Shown: positions 1-8,426, counted from the first letter of the stretch. The stretch is 64,000 nt of DNA from Streptomyces humi (GCF_001005085.2 NZ_LBMU02000136.1:1-64000); one strand, 5' to 3'. Notes: generated from the letters alone by a model not told the origin. Made by a program: numbers and translations.

Positions 1-60
1 CCCTGCCCCTGCCCCTGTCCCTGCCCCTGTCCCTGCCCGTGGCCCTGCCCCTCCCTCCTG
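1..60. repeat. CCCTGC-type hexamer tandem repeat
   Basis: About eight imperfect copies of a 6-bp unit (CCCTGC or CCCTGT, one CCGTGG) open the window, followed by a pyrimidine-rich stretch to about position 100. No start codon and no clear coding signal lie in it. It could be the extreme 3' end of an upstream gene (a lycopene cyclase gene would be expected before crtT) or an intergenic low-complexity tract; the window does not decide. Confidence 0.6.
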
Positions 61-112
61 CCCCGTCTTCCCCTCGACCGTCTTTCCCCCGACGACCTCT
101 TACGGAGATGGC

Positions 113-880
113 ATGTCCGTGCTGCGCGACGCCGAACTGGCGACCGCGTTCGACCACGCCGCCCGGAGCTACGACGCGCTCGTGGCGGCGAATCCCGGTT
201 ACCACGCCCACCTGCGCCGCTCCGCGCGGCGCCTCGGACTGTCCGGTGGCGGCCCGGCCCCGAGGGTGCTCGACCTGGGCTGCGGCACCGGCGCCTCGAC
301 GGCGGCCCTGGCCGCCGTCCTGCCCGGCGCCGACATCACCGCCGTCGACGCCTCGGCAGGCATGCTGCGACGGGCGGCCCTGCGGCCCTGGCCGACGCCG
401 GTGCGCTTCGTGCAGTCGCCGGTGGAGCGGCTGGCCGCGGCCGGTGTGCACGGTCCCTTCGACGCGGTGTTCGCCGCGTACCTGCTGCGCAACACCGCCG
501 ACCCGGACGCGGTGCTCGCCCAGGCCCACCGGTTGCTGGCGCCGGGCGGGCGGCTGGCGGTGCACGAGTACGCGCTGAGCGGGCGGGCGGCGCACCGGGC
601 CGTGTGGAACGCGGTGTGCGGCGGGTTCGTCCTGCCGGTCGCCACGCTGCTCGGCGACGGCGCGCTCTACCGGCACCTGCGGCACAGTGTCGTCGCCTTC
701 GACACGGCCAGGCAGCTCGCGCGGCGGGTGGAGCGGGCGGGTTTCGAGCGGGTGCGGGTGCTGCCGCTGCCCGGCTGGCAGACCGGCATCACCCACACGG
801 TCGTCGCCCGCCGCCCGTTCACCGCCGACGGGGGAGCCGGGACGGCGGCCAGGCGCGCCGGCGAGGAGGCGGGACGATGA
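113..880 (+). CDS. crtT: SAM-dependent methyltransferase, CrtT-like (carotenoid cluster)
   Basis: This 255-residue class I SAM-dependent methyltransferase has the cofactor-binding motif VLDLGCGTG near residues 52-60, an acidic residue ending strand 2 (DITAVDAS) and a post-motif region FDAVFAAYLLRNT. The ATG at 113 has GGAG about 6 bp upstream. Its TGA overlaps the ATG of the next gene by 4 bp, so the two are translationally coupled. In Streptomyces isorenieratene clusters a methyltransferase gene crtT sits directly before crtU, which is the basis of the name; the acceptor of CrtT is not established. What I see is the fold and the pairing; the pathway role is inferred from the neighbour. A menaquinone or other small-molecule methyltransferase is possible without that context. 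Confidence 0.75.
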   Translation: MSVLRDAELATAFDHAARSYDALVAANPGYHAHLRRSARRLGLSGGGPAPRVLDLGCGTGASTAALAAVLPGADITAVDASAGMLRRAALRPWPTPVRFVQSPVERLAAAGVHGPFDAVFAAYLLRNTADPDAVLAQAHRLLAPGGRLAVHEYALSGRAAHRAVWNAVCGGFVLPVATLLGDGALYRHLRHSVVAFDTARQLARRVERAGFERVRVLPLPGWQTGITHTVVARRPFTADGGAGTAARRAGEEAGR

Positions 881-2502
881 CCGAACCACGCCGTCCCACC
901 TCCTCCACCGTCCGAGACCCCCGCGCCCCTCGCCTCGGCCGCGGCCCCCGCCCCGGTCGGGACCGGCTGGCCCGGTTGCTGCCCGCACCGCCCGGCGCGG
1001 CCCGCGCGCCGGAGTCCGCCGCGCCGCGCGTGGCGGTCGTGGGAGGTGGCATCGCCGGGCTGACGGCGGCCACCGCGCTCGCGGAGCGCGGCGTGCGGGT
1101 CACCGTCCTGGAGCGCGACGCACAGCTCGGCGGCAGGCTGGCCGGTTGGTCCACGCGGCTGGCCGACGGCACGACGGTGACGATGAGCCGCGGCTTCCAC
1201 GCCTTCTTCCGGCAGTACTACAACCTGCGGGCCCTGCTGCGCCGCACCGACCCGGTCCTGGCTCGCCTCACCAGGCTGCCCGACTACCCACTGCGGCACG
1301 GCAGCGGCCGCCAGGACAGCTTCCGCCACGTGCCGCGCACACCTCCGCTGAGCGCGCTCGGGTTCGTGGCGCTGAGCGAGTCGTTCTCCGTGCGCGACCT
1401 GGTCCGGATGCGCCCGCGTGCGGCGCTGCCGCTGCTCGACGTGCGGGTGCCGGAGGTGTACGAGCGACTCGACCACGTCAGCGCGTACGACTTCCTGGAG
1501 GACATCCGCTTCCCTCCGGCGGCCCGGCACCTGGCCTTCGAGGTGTTCTCCCGCAGCTTCTTCGCCGACCCCCGGACGCTGTCGGCGGCGGAGATGGCGC
1601 TGATGTTCCACATCTACTTCCTCGGCTCGGCCGAGGGCCTGCTGTTCGACGTGCCGCGCGAGCCGTTCCCGCAGGCGCTGTGGGATCCGATCGCCGCACG
1701 CCTGGAACGGCTCGGCGCGCGCGTGCGCACGAACACGGCGGTGGAGGGCGTCAGCGTCCTGCCGTCCGGCGGCTACGGCGTGACCACCGCGGGCGGCGAC
1801 GAGCCGTACGACGGGGTCGTGCTCGCCCTGGACCCGGCGGGGCTGCGCGCCCTGGTGGGCCGCTGCGGCGACCTCGGGGACGCCGAGTGGCGCGAGCGCG
1901 TGGCGCGGCTGCGCACCGCCCCGCCGTTCCTGGTGTCCCGTCTGTGGCTGGACCGTCCGGTGCGCGCGGACCGGCCCGGTTTCCTCGGCACCAGTGGCCA
2001 CGGGGCACTGGACAACGTCAGCGTGCTCAGCGGCTGGGAGGGCGAGGCGGCCCGGTGGGCGGCCCGCACCGGCGGCTCGGTCGTGGAGCTGCACGCCTAC
2101 GCCGTGCCCGAGGACGCCGGCCGGGAGACCACGGAGAAGGAACTGCTCGGCCAGTTGCACCGGCTCTACCCGGAGACGGCCCGGGCGCGCGTGGTCGACG
2201 CCCGTCACGAGTGGCGGGCCGACTGCCCCCTGTTCGCGGTGGGCGGCCACGCGGACCGGCCCACGGTCACCACCCCGACGCCCGGCCTGGTCGTCGCGGG
2301 TGACACGGTCCGCACCGGTCTGCCGGTGGCCCTGATGGAACGCGCCGCCACCAGTGGCTTTCTCGCCGCCAACGAACTGCTGGGCCGCTGGGGCCTGCGC
2401 GGCCACGACCTGTGGACCGTCCCCGACCGGGGCCGCCTCGGGGTCCTGCGCCGGGCGGCGGCCCTGGCGGAGGGCGGCGTCCGGGAGTCACGGGAGCCGT
2501 GA
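877..2502 (+). CDS. crtU: FAD-dependent carotenoid desaturase/methyltransferase, CrtU-like (isorenieratene synthase)
   Basis: A 541-residue FAD-dependent oxidoreductase of the phytoene-desaturase/amine-oxidase superfamily. After a basic, Pro/Arg-rich lead of about 45 residues comes the dinucleotide-binding motif VAVVGGGIAGLTAATAL with the ERDAQLGGR extension. A C-terminal FAD-contact segment, PGLVVAGDTVRTGLPVALME, follows near residue 480. The block SRGFHAFFRQYYNLRALLRR and the length match CrtU, which converts beta-carotene into the aromatic carotenoid isorenieratene. The ATG overlaps the crtT stop (ATGA). The rest of the crt genes (crtEIB, crtY) are not in view, so the cluster either starts left of the window or is incomplete. 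Identification is from motif memory, not a search. Confidence 0.8.
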   Translation: MTEPRRPTSSTVRDPRAPRLGRGPRPGRDRLARLLPAPPGAARAPESAAPRVAVVGGGIAGLTAATALAERGVRVTVLERDAQLGGRLAGWSTRLADGTTVTMSRGFHAFFRQYYNLRALLRRTDPVLARLTRLPDYPLRHGSGRQDSFRHVPRTPPLSALGFVALSESFSVRDLVRMRPRAALPLLDVRVPEVYERLDHVSAYDFLEDIRFPPAARHLAFEVFSRSFFADPRTLSAAEMALMFHIYFLGSAEGLLFDVPREPFPQALWDPIAARLERLGARVRTNTAVEGVSVLPSGGYGVTTAGGDEPYDGVVLALDPAGLRALVGRCGDLGDAEWRERVARLRTAPPFLVSRLWLDRPVRADRPGFLGTSGHGALDNVSVLSGWEGEAARWAARTGGSVVELHAYAVPEDAGRETTEKELLGQLHRLYPETARARVVDARHEWRADCPLFAVGGHADRPTVTTPTPGLVVAGDTVRTGLPVALMERAATSGFLAANELLGRWGLRGHDLWTVPDRGRLGVLRRAAALAEGGVRESREP

Positions 2503-2560
2503 GTTCCGCCCGGACGCCGTCCCGGTCCTGCCGGAACGCCCCGCCGGATCGGTCCGCGGC

Positions 2561-3181
2561 TCAGCAGCCCGGCCGCGGGTGTGTGGCCGGGAGGCCGTCA
2601 CCCGGGAGCCCCGTGGCAGGGAGCCCCGTGGCCGGGAGCCCCGTGGCAGGGTTCCGCGCCGGGGCCAGGGCCGTCCGGGCCCGGTCCCGGCGCCGGGCGG
2701 CCAGGGACTCGCGCGCCGCCTGCCGCGGGTGGCGGCGGCGCCAGTACGGGTTGTCGTGCGCGAGCCCGCCCGTGACCCGGCCGTACATCCCGAAGGTGAG
2801 GATCAGCAGCCCCATGACGAACGTGAAGAGGACGTTGGTCACGCCGAAGTCGAGGATGTTGGCGCTCCGGTCCAGGATGAAGACGTGGCCGAACCCGCTC
2901 AGCAGGAACAGCGTCCCGACGACCATGTTCAGCGTCGAGGCGAAGTTCCCGCCGACCACCGCGCCGCCGACCAGCAGCATCCCGAAGAGCACGGAGAGCA
3001 GACTGAGCAGTCCGTTCGTCGACATGCCGGCGATACGGACGCCGTCCGTGCCGAAGGGGCTGAGTTCGTCGGCGAAGCCGAGACAGCCGAACAGCAACAG
3101 GACGGCGCCGCACAGTCCGGCGCCGTACCGGTAGACCGTCGCCAGCCTGTGGTCCACCGGCAGTTCGTCGCGAAGCCTCAT
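2561..3181 (-). CDS. DUF4383-type four-helix membrane protein
   Basis: A 206-residue membrane protein with four hydrophobic segments: GAGLCGAVLLLFGCLGFA, LLSLLSVLFGMLLVGGAVVGG, NMVVGTLFLLSGFGHVFI and NVLFTFVMGLLILTFGMYG. The order and spacing fit the DUF4383 family common in actinobacteria, whose function is unknown. I chose the ATG at 3181 because AAGGA lies just upstream; the 45 residues before it in frame are Gly/Pro-rich and unlikely to be translated. The cytoplasmic-looking tail is Arg-rich and then contains a pentapeptide repeat (LPATG three times) encoded by the 15-bp repeat listed separately. The gene stands alone and converges with crtU. Confidence 0.75.
   Translation of the reverse strand: MRLRDELPVDHRLATVYRYGAGLCGAVLLLFGCLGFADELSPFGTDGVRIAGMSTNGLLSLLSVLFGMLLVGGAVVGGNFASTLNMVVGTLFLLSGFGHVFILDRSANILDFGVTNVLFTFVMGLLILTFGMYGRVTGGLAHDNPYWRRRHPRQAARESLAARRRDRARTALAPARNPATGLPATGLPATGLPGDGLPATHPRPGC
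2601..2645. repeat. 15-bp tandem repeat inside the DUF4383 gene
   Basis: Three adjacent 15-bp units (C[CA]GGGAGCCCCGTGG) run from 2601 to 2645, with a degraded partial copy just to the left. On the minus strand they encode the pentapeptide LPATG repeatedly, close to the C-terminus of the membrane protein. The unit is a multiple of 3, so copy number can vary without breaking the frame. The resemblance to a sortase signal is probably accidental because no hydrophobic segment follows. Confidence 0.8.
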
Positions 3182-3429
3182 GACACATCCTTTCCGATGC
3201 GTGCCAGGCCCCCCAGAACCGGGCGGGCGCGGGTCACCGGGCCCGCCCGTGTCACCGTCTCTTCCGGCGGCGCGCACGCATCGGATGCACCCCACCGTCC
3301 GCGGATCCTCAGGCACCTCCGCGACCCGGGCCGGCCGGCTGCATCCATCGGCCGCCCCCGCCCCGAAGTGGGGAATGCGGGGCTTCGCGCAGGGCGGAGC
3401 CCACGACCCCAGCCCATCCGGGAAGCGCC

Positions 3430-3861
3430 ATGCACCCCACCGACCGGACCAAGCGTCTGCACACCGAACTGACCATCGACCTGGTCATAAGCGACGGGGA
3501 AGCCCTCCGGCTCCAGGTCCGGTTCAGCTACGACTCGGCCGACCCGTTCGCCGTACGCCTGGACTGGCCCGGTGGTCCCGAGGCCGCCGCGCCCTGGCTG
3601 TTCTCCCGGGACCTGCTCCAGACGGGCCTGGGCGTTCCGGTGGGCGAGGGCTGCGTCCGGGTCTGGCCGCCGTGCCCCTGCCACGGGCCCACCACGATGC
3701 GCGTCCTGCTGCGCGGCATGGGCGAGGCGGCCGTGCTGTACATACCGGCCGGACCCTTCGAGGACTGGCTGACCGAGACGTTCCGGGCGGTGCCCGCGGG
3801 CACGGAAGGCTCGTACCTGGACTGGGAAGCCGTCCTGGCGGAGCTGCTGCGCCGCGGGTGA
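3430..3861 (+). CDS. SsgA-like sporulation/cell-division regulator (SALP family)
   Basis: This 143-residue protein matches the SsgA-like protein family, which is restricted to morphologically complex actinomycetes and controls septum and spore-wall assembly. Family-typical blocks are visible in order: SYDSADPFAVRLDW near residue 33, PWLFSRDLLQTGL near 55, GEGCVRVWPP near 72, and a C-terminal FEDWLTETFRAVPAGTEG then YLDWEAVLAELL. Length equals that of family members. The ATG at 3430 follows GGGAAGCGCC. It stands alone with no ssgR-type regulator beside it, so it is probably one of the accessory paralogues rather than SsgA or SsgB. Confidence 0.85.
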   Translation: MHPTDRTKRLHTELTIDLVISDGEALRLQVRFSYDSADPFAVRLDWPGGPEAAAPWLFSRDLLQTGLGVPVGEGCVRVWPPCPCHGPTTMRVLLRGMGEAAVLYIPAGPFEDWLTETFRAVPAGTEGSYLDWEAVLAELLRRG

Positions 3862-3907
3862 CCGGTGCGAGCTGGGGAACAGGCCCCGAAGGTGGAGGCG
3901 CCGACCG

Positions 3908-4540
3908 TCAGGCAGGCTGCTGTGGAGTCTCCTCTTCGGCCGTGGGAACGGTGGTCTCGGCGGTGGTGTAGAAGACGGAGGTGCCCTGCTTGGTGCGCTG
4001 GGCCTGGTTCTTGGCCACGAGTCCTTCGAGCGCGTTGCGTACGACGGTGGTCTTCGCCGCGCGTTCGGGGTGCTGCTGTGCCAGGGCGGTGGTGATCTCG
4101 GCGGCGGAGCGGGGTTCGGTCTGGGCGGCGAGGTGTTCGCGTACCAGATCCACCAACTTGGTTCCCGCCGGGCGCGGTTCCGGCTTCGCGGCGGCGGCCT
4201 TCTTGGCGGTCTGCTTCTTCTTCACCGTGGCGGCCTTGTCGCCCGTCGTCTGCTTGACCGCCTTGGTCGACGCGGTCCTTTTGCGGGGAGCGGGCACGGA
4301 CGTGACAGGCTCGGCCGCAGTCGACTCGGACAGGGCGGCCGGCACACCGAGGGCCTCCTGGAGGTTCACCAGGACGGTGTGATCGTGCCGAACGGCGGCC
4401 AGTTGTTCCTGCAAGGCTTCGATCTCCGCGGTGATGCGTTGCTGTTCCTTGCGGTTGTTCTCCAGGTCGCCGGCTACCTGGGCACTGTACTGAGAGGTCA
4501 ACTCGCTGGTCGGGGCGGTGGTTTCGGACATGGGGCTCAC
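3908..4540 (-). CDS. Coiled-coil protein with Lys-rich linker and C-terminal winged-helix-like domain
   Basis: A 210-residue protein with three parts. Residues 1-65 form a probable coiled coil (DLENNRKEQQRITAEIEALQEQL). Residues 85-125 are a Lys/Ala-rich, histone H1-like linker (VKKKQTAKKAAAAKPEPRP). Residues 125-195 look like a small winged helix (TKLVDLVREHLAAQTEPRSA, then TTVVRNALEGLVAKN). The architecture suggests a DNA-binding regulatory or nucleoid-associated protein; no specific target is visible. A GTG at 4540 is favoured because GGAAAG sits at good spacing; the ATG at 4531 is an alternative. It is a single-gene unit converging with the SsgA-like gene. Confidence 0.7.
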   Translation of the reverse strand: MSPMSETTAPTSELTSQYSAQVAGDLENNRKEQQRITAEIEALQEQLAAVRHDHTVLVNLQEALGVPAALSESTAAEPVTSVPAPRKRTASTKAVKQTTGDKAATVKKKQTAKKAAAAKPEPRPAGTKLVDLVREHLAAQTEPRSAAEITTALAQQHPERAAKTTVVRNALEGLVAKNQAQRTKQGTSVFYTTAETTVPTAEEETPQQPA

Positions 4541-4765
4541 ACTCTTTCCGGGTGCTGTCGCCGACGAGCGGTGAACTCATGGGCGTTGGCGAAGTCGAAG
4601 GTGCATGTCGCTGTGCCTGCCGCCGGGGGAGTGGCAGCCGTTACTGACGCACATGTCGGTTGTACCGATAGTACGGACGGCAGCCGTGTTGTTCTCTGTT
4701 GTATGGCTGTGAGCTGATGTTCGAGGGCGAGGTGGGGTATGCCGCCGTCCCCGCTCAGCTGGTGT

Positions 4766-5710
4766 TCAGTCGGTGGCCGGGATGACGACGACCTTGCCGT
4801 GCACGGCGCCTTGCGCGGCGCGGGCGTGCAGGGTGGGCAGTCCGGCCAGCGGTACCCGCTCGGCGACGGCGATGTGCAGCCGGCCGCGGTCGACCAACGT
4901 CACCAGCCGTGCCAGTTGTTCGGCGTCGCTGCGGACGAACAGGTCGATGCCCCGTACGTCGCGTTCCTGGTCGGAGGGCGCGGGCATCCACACGGTCGTG
5001 TTGACCAGCACTCCGCCCGGGCGGACGAGGGTGAGCAGCGCGTCCAGCTCGGCCGGGTCGACGGGTGCGAGGTTGAGGACGGCGTCGACCGGTTCGGTCA
5101 CCGCCGTGGTGACGCTGGTGGTGGTGTGGTCGATGACGTCGTCGGCGCCGGCGGAGGTGACCGCGGCGGTGCTGCGGGGGCCGGCGGTGGCGATGACGTG
5201 GGCGCCGGCGTTCTTGGCCAGTTGCACGGCGTAGCCGCCGACCGCGCCCCCTGCGCCGTTGACCAGCACGCGCTGGCCGGCCGTCAGTCTGGCCTGGTCG
5301 AACAGCGCCTGATATGCCGTCAGGCCCACCAGCGGCAGCGCGGCGGCGTCGGCCAGGGGGACGCTCCTGGGGGCCGGGGTCAGGACCTCGGCCGGTGCGA
5401 GGACGTACTCGGCGGCGGCTCCGCTGCCGTTCATCGGAAGGAAGCCGATGACGTCGTCGCCGACGGTGAGGCCGTCGACGCCCTCGCCGAGTGCGTCGAC
5501 GGTTCCGGCGACGTCGATGCCGGGAGTGTGCGGAAGGGCCACCGGGATGGGGCCGCGCATGAAGCCGCCGCGGATGTTGCCGTCCACGGGGTTGAACGTC
5601 GTCGCGGCGACGCGGACGCGGACCTGGCCGGCTCCGGGTGCGGGCTGCTCCACGTCCTCGTAGCGCAGGACGTCGGGGTCGCCGTACTCGTGGAAGCGCA
5701 CTGCCTTCAT
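4766..5710 (-). CDS. NADP-dependent quinone oxidoreductase-like (MDR superfamily, zinc-free)
   Basis: A 314-residue medium-chain dehydrogenase/reductase. The N-terminal GroES-like domain starts MKAVRFHEYGDPDVLRYEDV, and the nucleotide-binding motif GAGGAVGGYAVQLAKNAGA lies near residues 146-164. The Cys/His/Asp zinc ligands of alcohol dehydrogenases are absent, as in quinone oxidoreductases. Start ATG at 5710 has GGCGAGA upstream; the longer frame to 5761 would run through an operator palindrome and is rejected. It is divergent from the marR gene at 5851 and shares its control region, so it is probably repressed by that MarR protein and induced by a quinone or electrophile. The actual substrate is unknown. 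Confidence 0.85.
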   Translation of the reverse strand: MKAVRFHEYGDPDVLRYEDVEQPAPGAGQVRVRVAATTFNPVDGNIRGGFMRGPIPVALPHTPGIDVAGTVDALGEGVDGLTVGDDVIGFLPMNGSGAAAEYVLAPAEVLTPAPRSVPLADAAALPLVGLTAYQALFDQARLTAGQRVLVNGAGGAVGGYAVQLAKNAGAHVIATAGPRSTAAVTSAGADDVIDHTTTSVTTAVTEPVDAVLNLAPVDPAELDALLTLVRPGGVLVNTTVWMPAPSDQERDVRGIDLFVRSDAEQLARLVTLVDRGRLHIAVAERVPLAGLPTLHARAAQGAVHGKVVVIPATD

Positions 5711-5740
5711 GTCGGATCTCGCCTTCATTGAGTTCGTTGG

Positions 5741-5837
5741 TGCTTCGAATTCGAAGCACATGCATGGACTGTAGCTCTGCTTCGAATTCGAAGCAAGTCC
5801 CGGAGGCGGGGCGGCCGCACTCTTCGAATTCGAAGCA
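5741..5837. promoter_or_regulatory. Triple palindromic operator for the divergent MarR protein
   Basis: The sequence TGCTTCGAATTCGAAGCA is an 18-bp perfect palindrome present at 5741-5758 and 5778-5795. A third copy has the same 14-bp core, CTTCGAATTCGAAG, at 5822-5835. Centres are about 37 and 42 bp apart. All three lie between the divergently transcribed quinone oxidoreductase and marR genes. MarR dimers bind palindromes of this size, so this is very probably the autoregulatory operator array controlling both genes. The AT-containing core stands out against the GC-rich surroundings. Confidence 0.9.
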
Positions 5838-5838
5838 G

Positions 5839-5851
5839 TAGAATCCGGCCA
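5839..5851 (+). promoter_or_regulatory. Predicted -10 element for a leaderless marR transcript
   Basis: TAGAAT at 5839-5844 matches a -10 hexamer, and 7 bp after its last base lies the A of the marR ATG at 5851. There is no Shine-Dalgarno sequence before that ATG. This geometry predicts a leaderless mRNA, common in actinobacteria. The third operator palindrome overlaps the upstream edge of the -10 element, which would give direct autorepression. Confidence 0.55.
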
Positions 5852-6354
5852 TGCCTGATCCGTCGCCGTCGCTCGACCCCGTGCAGCTCGGCGCCTACTT
5901 CGACCTCATCGAGGTGACCAGCCTGCTGCGGCACGCGGTCGAGCAGCAGCTGCGTGAGGCCGGTGATCTCAGTTATGTGCAGTTCCAGCTGCTGGCCCGG
6001 CTCGGTGACTCGCCGACCGGCAGCCACCGCATGACCGACCTGGCCGACGGCGTCGTCTACAGCCGCAGCGGCCTGACGTACCAGGTGGGCCTGCTCGAAA
6101 AGGAAGGCCTGGTCGTCCGGGCTCCCTCGCTGGACGACGAGCGGAGCATCACCGTCACCGTCACCGATGCCGGACGTGAGCTGCTGGCCAAGGTGCTGCC
6201 GGGGCATGTCGAGGTGGTCAGCGGCCTGTTGTTCGAGCCGCTTTCGCGTGACGACGTCCAGGCGCTGGCCGGCCTGCTGGCGCCGGTGCGCGACCACATG
6301 CGCTCGACGCCGCCTCGCTCGGCGGCACCTCGCCGGCGCAAGGGTGGGGCATAA
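5851..6354 (+). CDS. MarR family transcriptional regulator
   Basis: A 167-residue MarR protein: dimerisation helix at the N-terminus, winged helix with recognition helix region MTDLADGVVYSRSGLTYQVGLLEKEGLV (about residues 60-88), and the wing DDERSITVTVTDAGREL. It faces the quinone oxidoreductase gene across three identical palindromes, so it is predicted to repress that gene and itself. No cysteine is obvious in the ligand region, so simple thiol sensing as in OhrR is not evident; a phenolic or quinone ligand is the default guess. Confidence 0.88.
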   Translation: MPDPSPSLDPVQLGAYFDLIEVTSLLRHAVEQQLREAGDLSYVQFQLLARLGDSPTGSHRMTDLADGVVYSRSGLTYQVGLLEKEGLVVRAPSLDDERSITVTVTDAGRELLAKVLPGHVEVVSGLLFEPLSRDDVQALAGLLAPVRDHMRSTPPRSAAPRRRKGGA

Positions 6355-6361
6355 GGGCTCG

Positions 6362-6867
6362 TCAGGCATCAAAGCCCCGAGACCGCGACCGACTCGGACC
6401 GCCTTGCCCGTGCCCGCGCGCGGACCTGCCGAGTCGCGGTACTCGATGGGCCCGTTCAGCAGTTCGCTCGCCGCCCGGTGCACCTTCGTCAGGGCGTTCC
6501 AGAGGGATTCGCGTTCGGTCTCGGTGAGGTCCGCGGTGGCCTCTTCCTCGATCAACCGCCGTTCCGCCTCGATCGGTTCCCGCAGCGCACGCCCCGCGTC
6601 GGTGAGCCGGAGCCGGGCGAGGCGGTGGTCCCGGTCGTCGCGAAGGCGGGTGAGCGGCCTGGCGGCGGTCATCCGGTCGGCAGTCTTGACGACGGTGGGC
6701 GTCGTGACGTTCAGCGCGGCGGCGACTTCGCCGGGCGTGCTGTTTTGCCCGCACATTGCCTTCCACGTCGTGAGGCCCCCGTACGCGCTGCTGCTCGTGG
6801 GAGCGGCGGGTCCGGATGTGCGCCGGGCTGCTCGCGTTCGCTCGCTGATCGCCGCCTGACGGTCCAC
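6362..6867 (-). pseudogene. Decayed MarR-family gene
   Basis: The minus-strand frame contains a good MarR core: TPGEVAAALNVTTPTVVKTADRM, then LRDDRDHRLARLRLTDAGRAL and a long C-terminal helix ending near SELLNGPIEY. The N-terminus before GEVAAAL is too short and does not resemble the usual dimerisation helices. The frame then runs on without a stop through the antisense of the neighbouring marR gene as far as 5725. It therefore lacks both a normal start and a normal end. I call it a remnant created when the 5' and 3' parts were lost. A functional short protein cannot be fully excluded. Confidence 0.5.
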
Positions 6868-6868
6868 T

Positions 6869-8065
6869 GTGGAAGTTGTGGGTTCCTGGCAGCTACGTTC
6901 TTCCGGCCCCGGGCGGATACAGCAGGCGCGTCACATGGGGTTGCTGATTCCGGTCGTGCTCGTCGCCCTGATCACGGTCGCGGACACCGTGACCCCTGCC
7001 GACATCGTTCTCGGCCCTCTGCTGGTGATCGCGCCCGCCCTCGCCGCTTGGTTCGAGGGCCCCTGGGCGACGGGCGGCGTCGGAGTCCTGGCGGTGGCGG
7101 CCCAGACGCTCATCGGCTGGCGGTCCGGCCTCCTGACGTCAAGGGGTGTGATCGTCCAGCTCGTCGCGCTGACGGTGCTCACCGGCCTGATCGTGGTCAT
7201 GTGTGCGGTGCGGGACCGTCGCGGCCGCCAGTTGGCGCAGGTGCGCTCGGTCGCCGGGGCTGCCCAACGGGTGCTGTTGTGGCCGCTGCCGAACCGGCTG
7301 GGTGGTCTGCGCCTCGCCTCCGTCTATCTGGCCGCCGAGGACGAGGCCCAGATCGGCGGTGACCTCTACGCCGCCGCGCGCACCGGAAACGCGGTCCGTC
7401 TGCTGATCGGAGATGTGCGCGGCAAGGGTCTGCCCGCGATCGGCGAGGCCGCCGTCGTGCTCGGCGCGTTCCGGGAAGCAGCCCATCAGCATGCCGGTCT
7501 GCCCGAGCTGGCCGCCGCACTGGACCGGAGCGTCGCCCGCTACCTCGTCGACTTCGAGCCGGAACACGAGGCCGGGGAACGCTTCGTCACGGTCCTCCTG
7601 CTGGAGGTTCCCGATGACGAACCGGCGGTTCGGCTGACGAGTTGCGGCCACTTGGCGCCCCTCCTGCTCGCCGCGGACGGCAGCGTGACCGTCCCACACC
7701 TGCATCCCGCGCCACCGCTCGGAATCGCCCTGACCGATGCCGAGGACCACCCCCTCGACACGCTGTCCTTCGCCACCGAGGACACGCTGCTCCTCTACAC
7801 GGACGGCGTCATCGAAGCCCGCGACCGCGACGGCACCTTCTACCCACTCGCGGACCGGGCCGCACAGTGGGCCGGCAGCGACCCCGACGCGCTGCTCCAG
7901 CACGTCAGACGCGACCTGATCGCCCACACCGGCGGTCGTCTCGGCGATGACGTCGCGCTCATCGGTGTCCGCCGCGCCGCCGCCCCACACGCACGGCACC
8001 GTCAGGGGCGGTCAACGGCGCCCGGTGAGCTCTGCGGAGACTCCGGAACCGACCCCGCCAGGTAA
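6869..8065 (+). CDS. Membrane-anchored PP2C/SpoIIE-type serine phosphatase
   Basis: A 398-residue protein. Three to four hydrophobic segments fill residues 23-115 (for example LLIPVVLVALITVADTVTPA and VIVQLVALTVLTGLIVVMCA). A SpoIIE-type PP2C domain follows from about 125: IGGDLYAAARTGNAVRLLIG with a metal-binding Asp, then GDVRGKGLPA, SCGHLAPLLL and LLLYTDGVIEARD, ending with GDDVALIGVR. Such phosphatases dephosphorylate anti-sigma antagonists in Streptomyces partner-switching networks. No anti-sigma kinase gene is adjacent. I give the GTG at 6869; an ATG at 6935, exactly where the first membrane segment begins, is a plausible alternative start. Confidence 0.82.
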   Translation: MEVVGSWQLRSSGPGRIQQARHMGLLIPVVLVALITVADTVTPADIVLGPLLVIAPALAAWFEGPWATGGVGVLAVAAQTLIGWRSGLLTSRGVIVQLVALTVLTGLIVVMCAVRDRRGRQLAQVRSVAGAAQRVLLWPLPNRLGGLRLASVYLAAEDEAQIGGDLYAAARTGNAVRLLIGDVRGKGLPAIGEAAVVLGAFREAAHQHAGLPELAAALDRSVARYLVDFEPEHEAGERFVTVLLLEVPDDEPAVRLTSCGHLAPLLLAADGSVTVPHLHPAPPLGIALTDAEDHPLDTLSFATEDTLLLYTDGVIEARDRDGTFYPLADRAAQWAGSDPDALLQHVRRDLIAHTGGRLGDDVALIGVRRAAAPHARHRQGRSTAPGELCGDSGTDPAR

Positions 8066-8426
8066 CCGTAAGACAATAGTTTTGTCCGCATTGTGGACGA
8101 TATCGCCATTCAGGGGACCCGTTCCGCGCAGTGATTCGCTCTTCATACCGACCTCTTACGTTGCCGACGGCCAAGTGGCGTGCGGCAAAACGGCGGCCGG
8201 CAGCCGAGGACTAACGTGGTTTACGCGCGAAGCACCCCATGACGTCTTCTCTGCGCGGGGCGTCCTTCTCCAGACACGCTCTCCACCGTCGCCGTCGCCG
8301 TCACTGTCGCCCTCAGCGTGACAGTGCAGTGGCTCCTCTCCTCACCCACGCCCGGTACATGGCCCGCCGGGCAAGTACGCGGCGGGCTACGCCGTTTCGG
8401 GGTTCTTCGGCGACCGTGGGGAACCG
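8066..8426. other. Intergenic gap between convergent genes
   Basis: This 361-bp stretch holds no convincing gene. It contains a GTCGCC-rich run at about 8287-8311 and a modest hairpin with a 7-bp stem (CACTGTC at 8302-8308 and GACAGTG at 8320-8326). The hairpin might end transcription of the phosphatase gene or of the convergent merR gene. Short reading frames here have no ribosome-binding sites worth reporting. Confidence 0.5.

Noticed and set aside
667..2406. Long open frame antisense to crtU (579 residues)
   Set aside because: Composition is that of a shadow frame (His/Arg/Pro-rich, no domain), while the plus strand encodes a clear FAD enzyme.
2601..2645. LPATG repeats as sortase cell-wall sorting signals
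   Set aside because: They result from a 15-bp tandem repeat, no hydrophobic segment plus basic tail follows, and they lie at the end of a multi-helix membrane protein.
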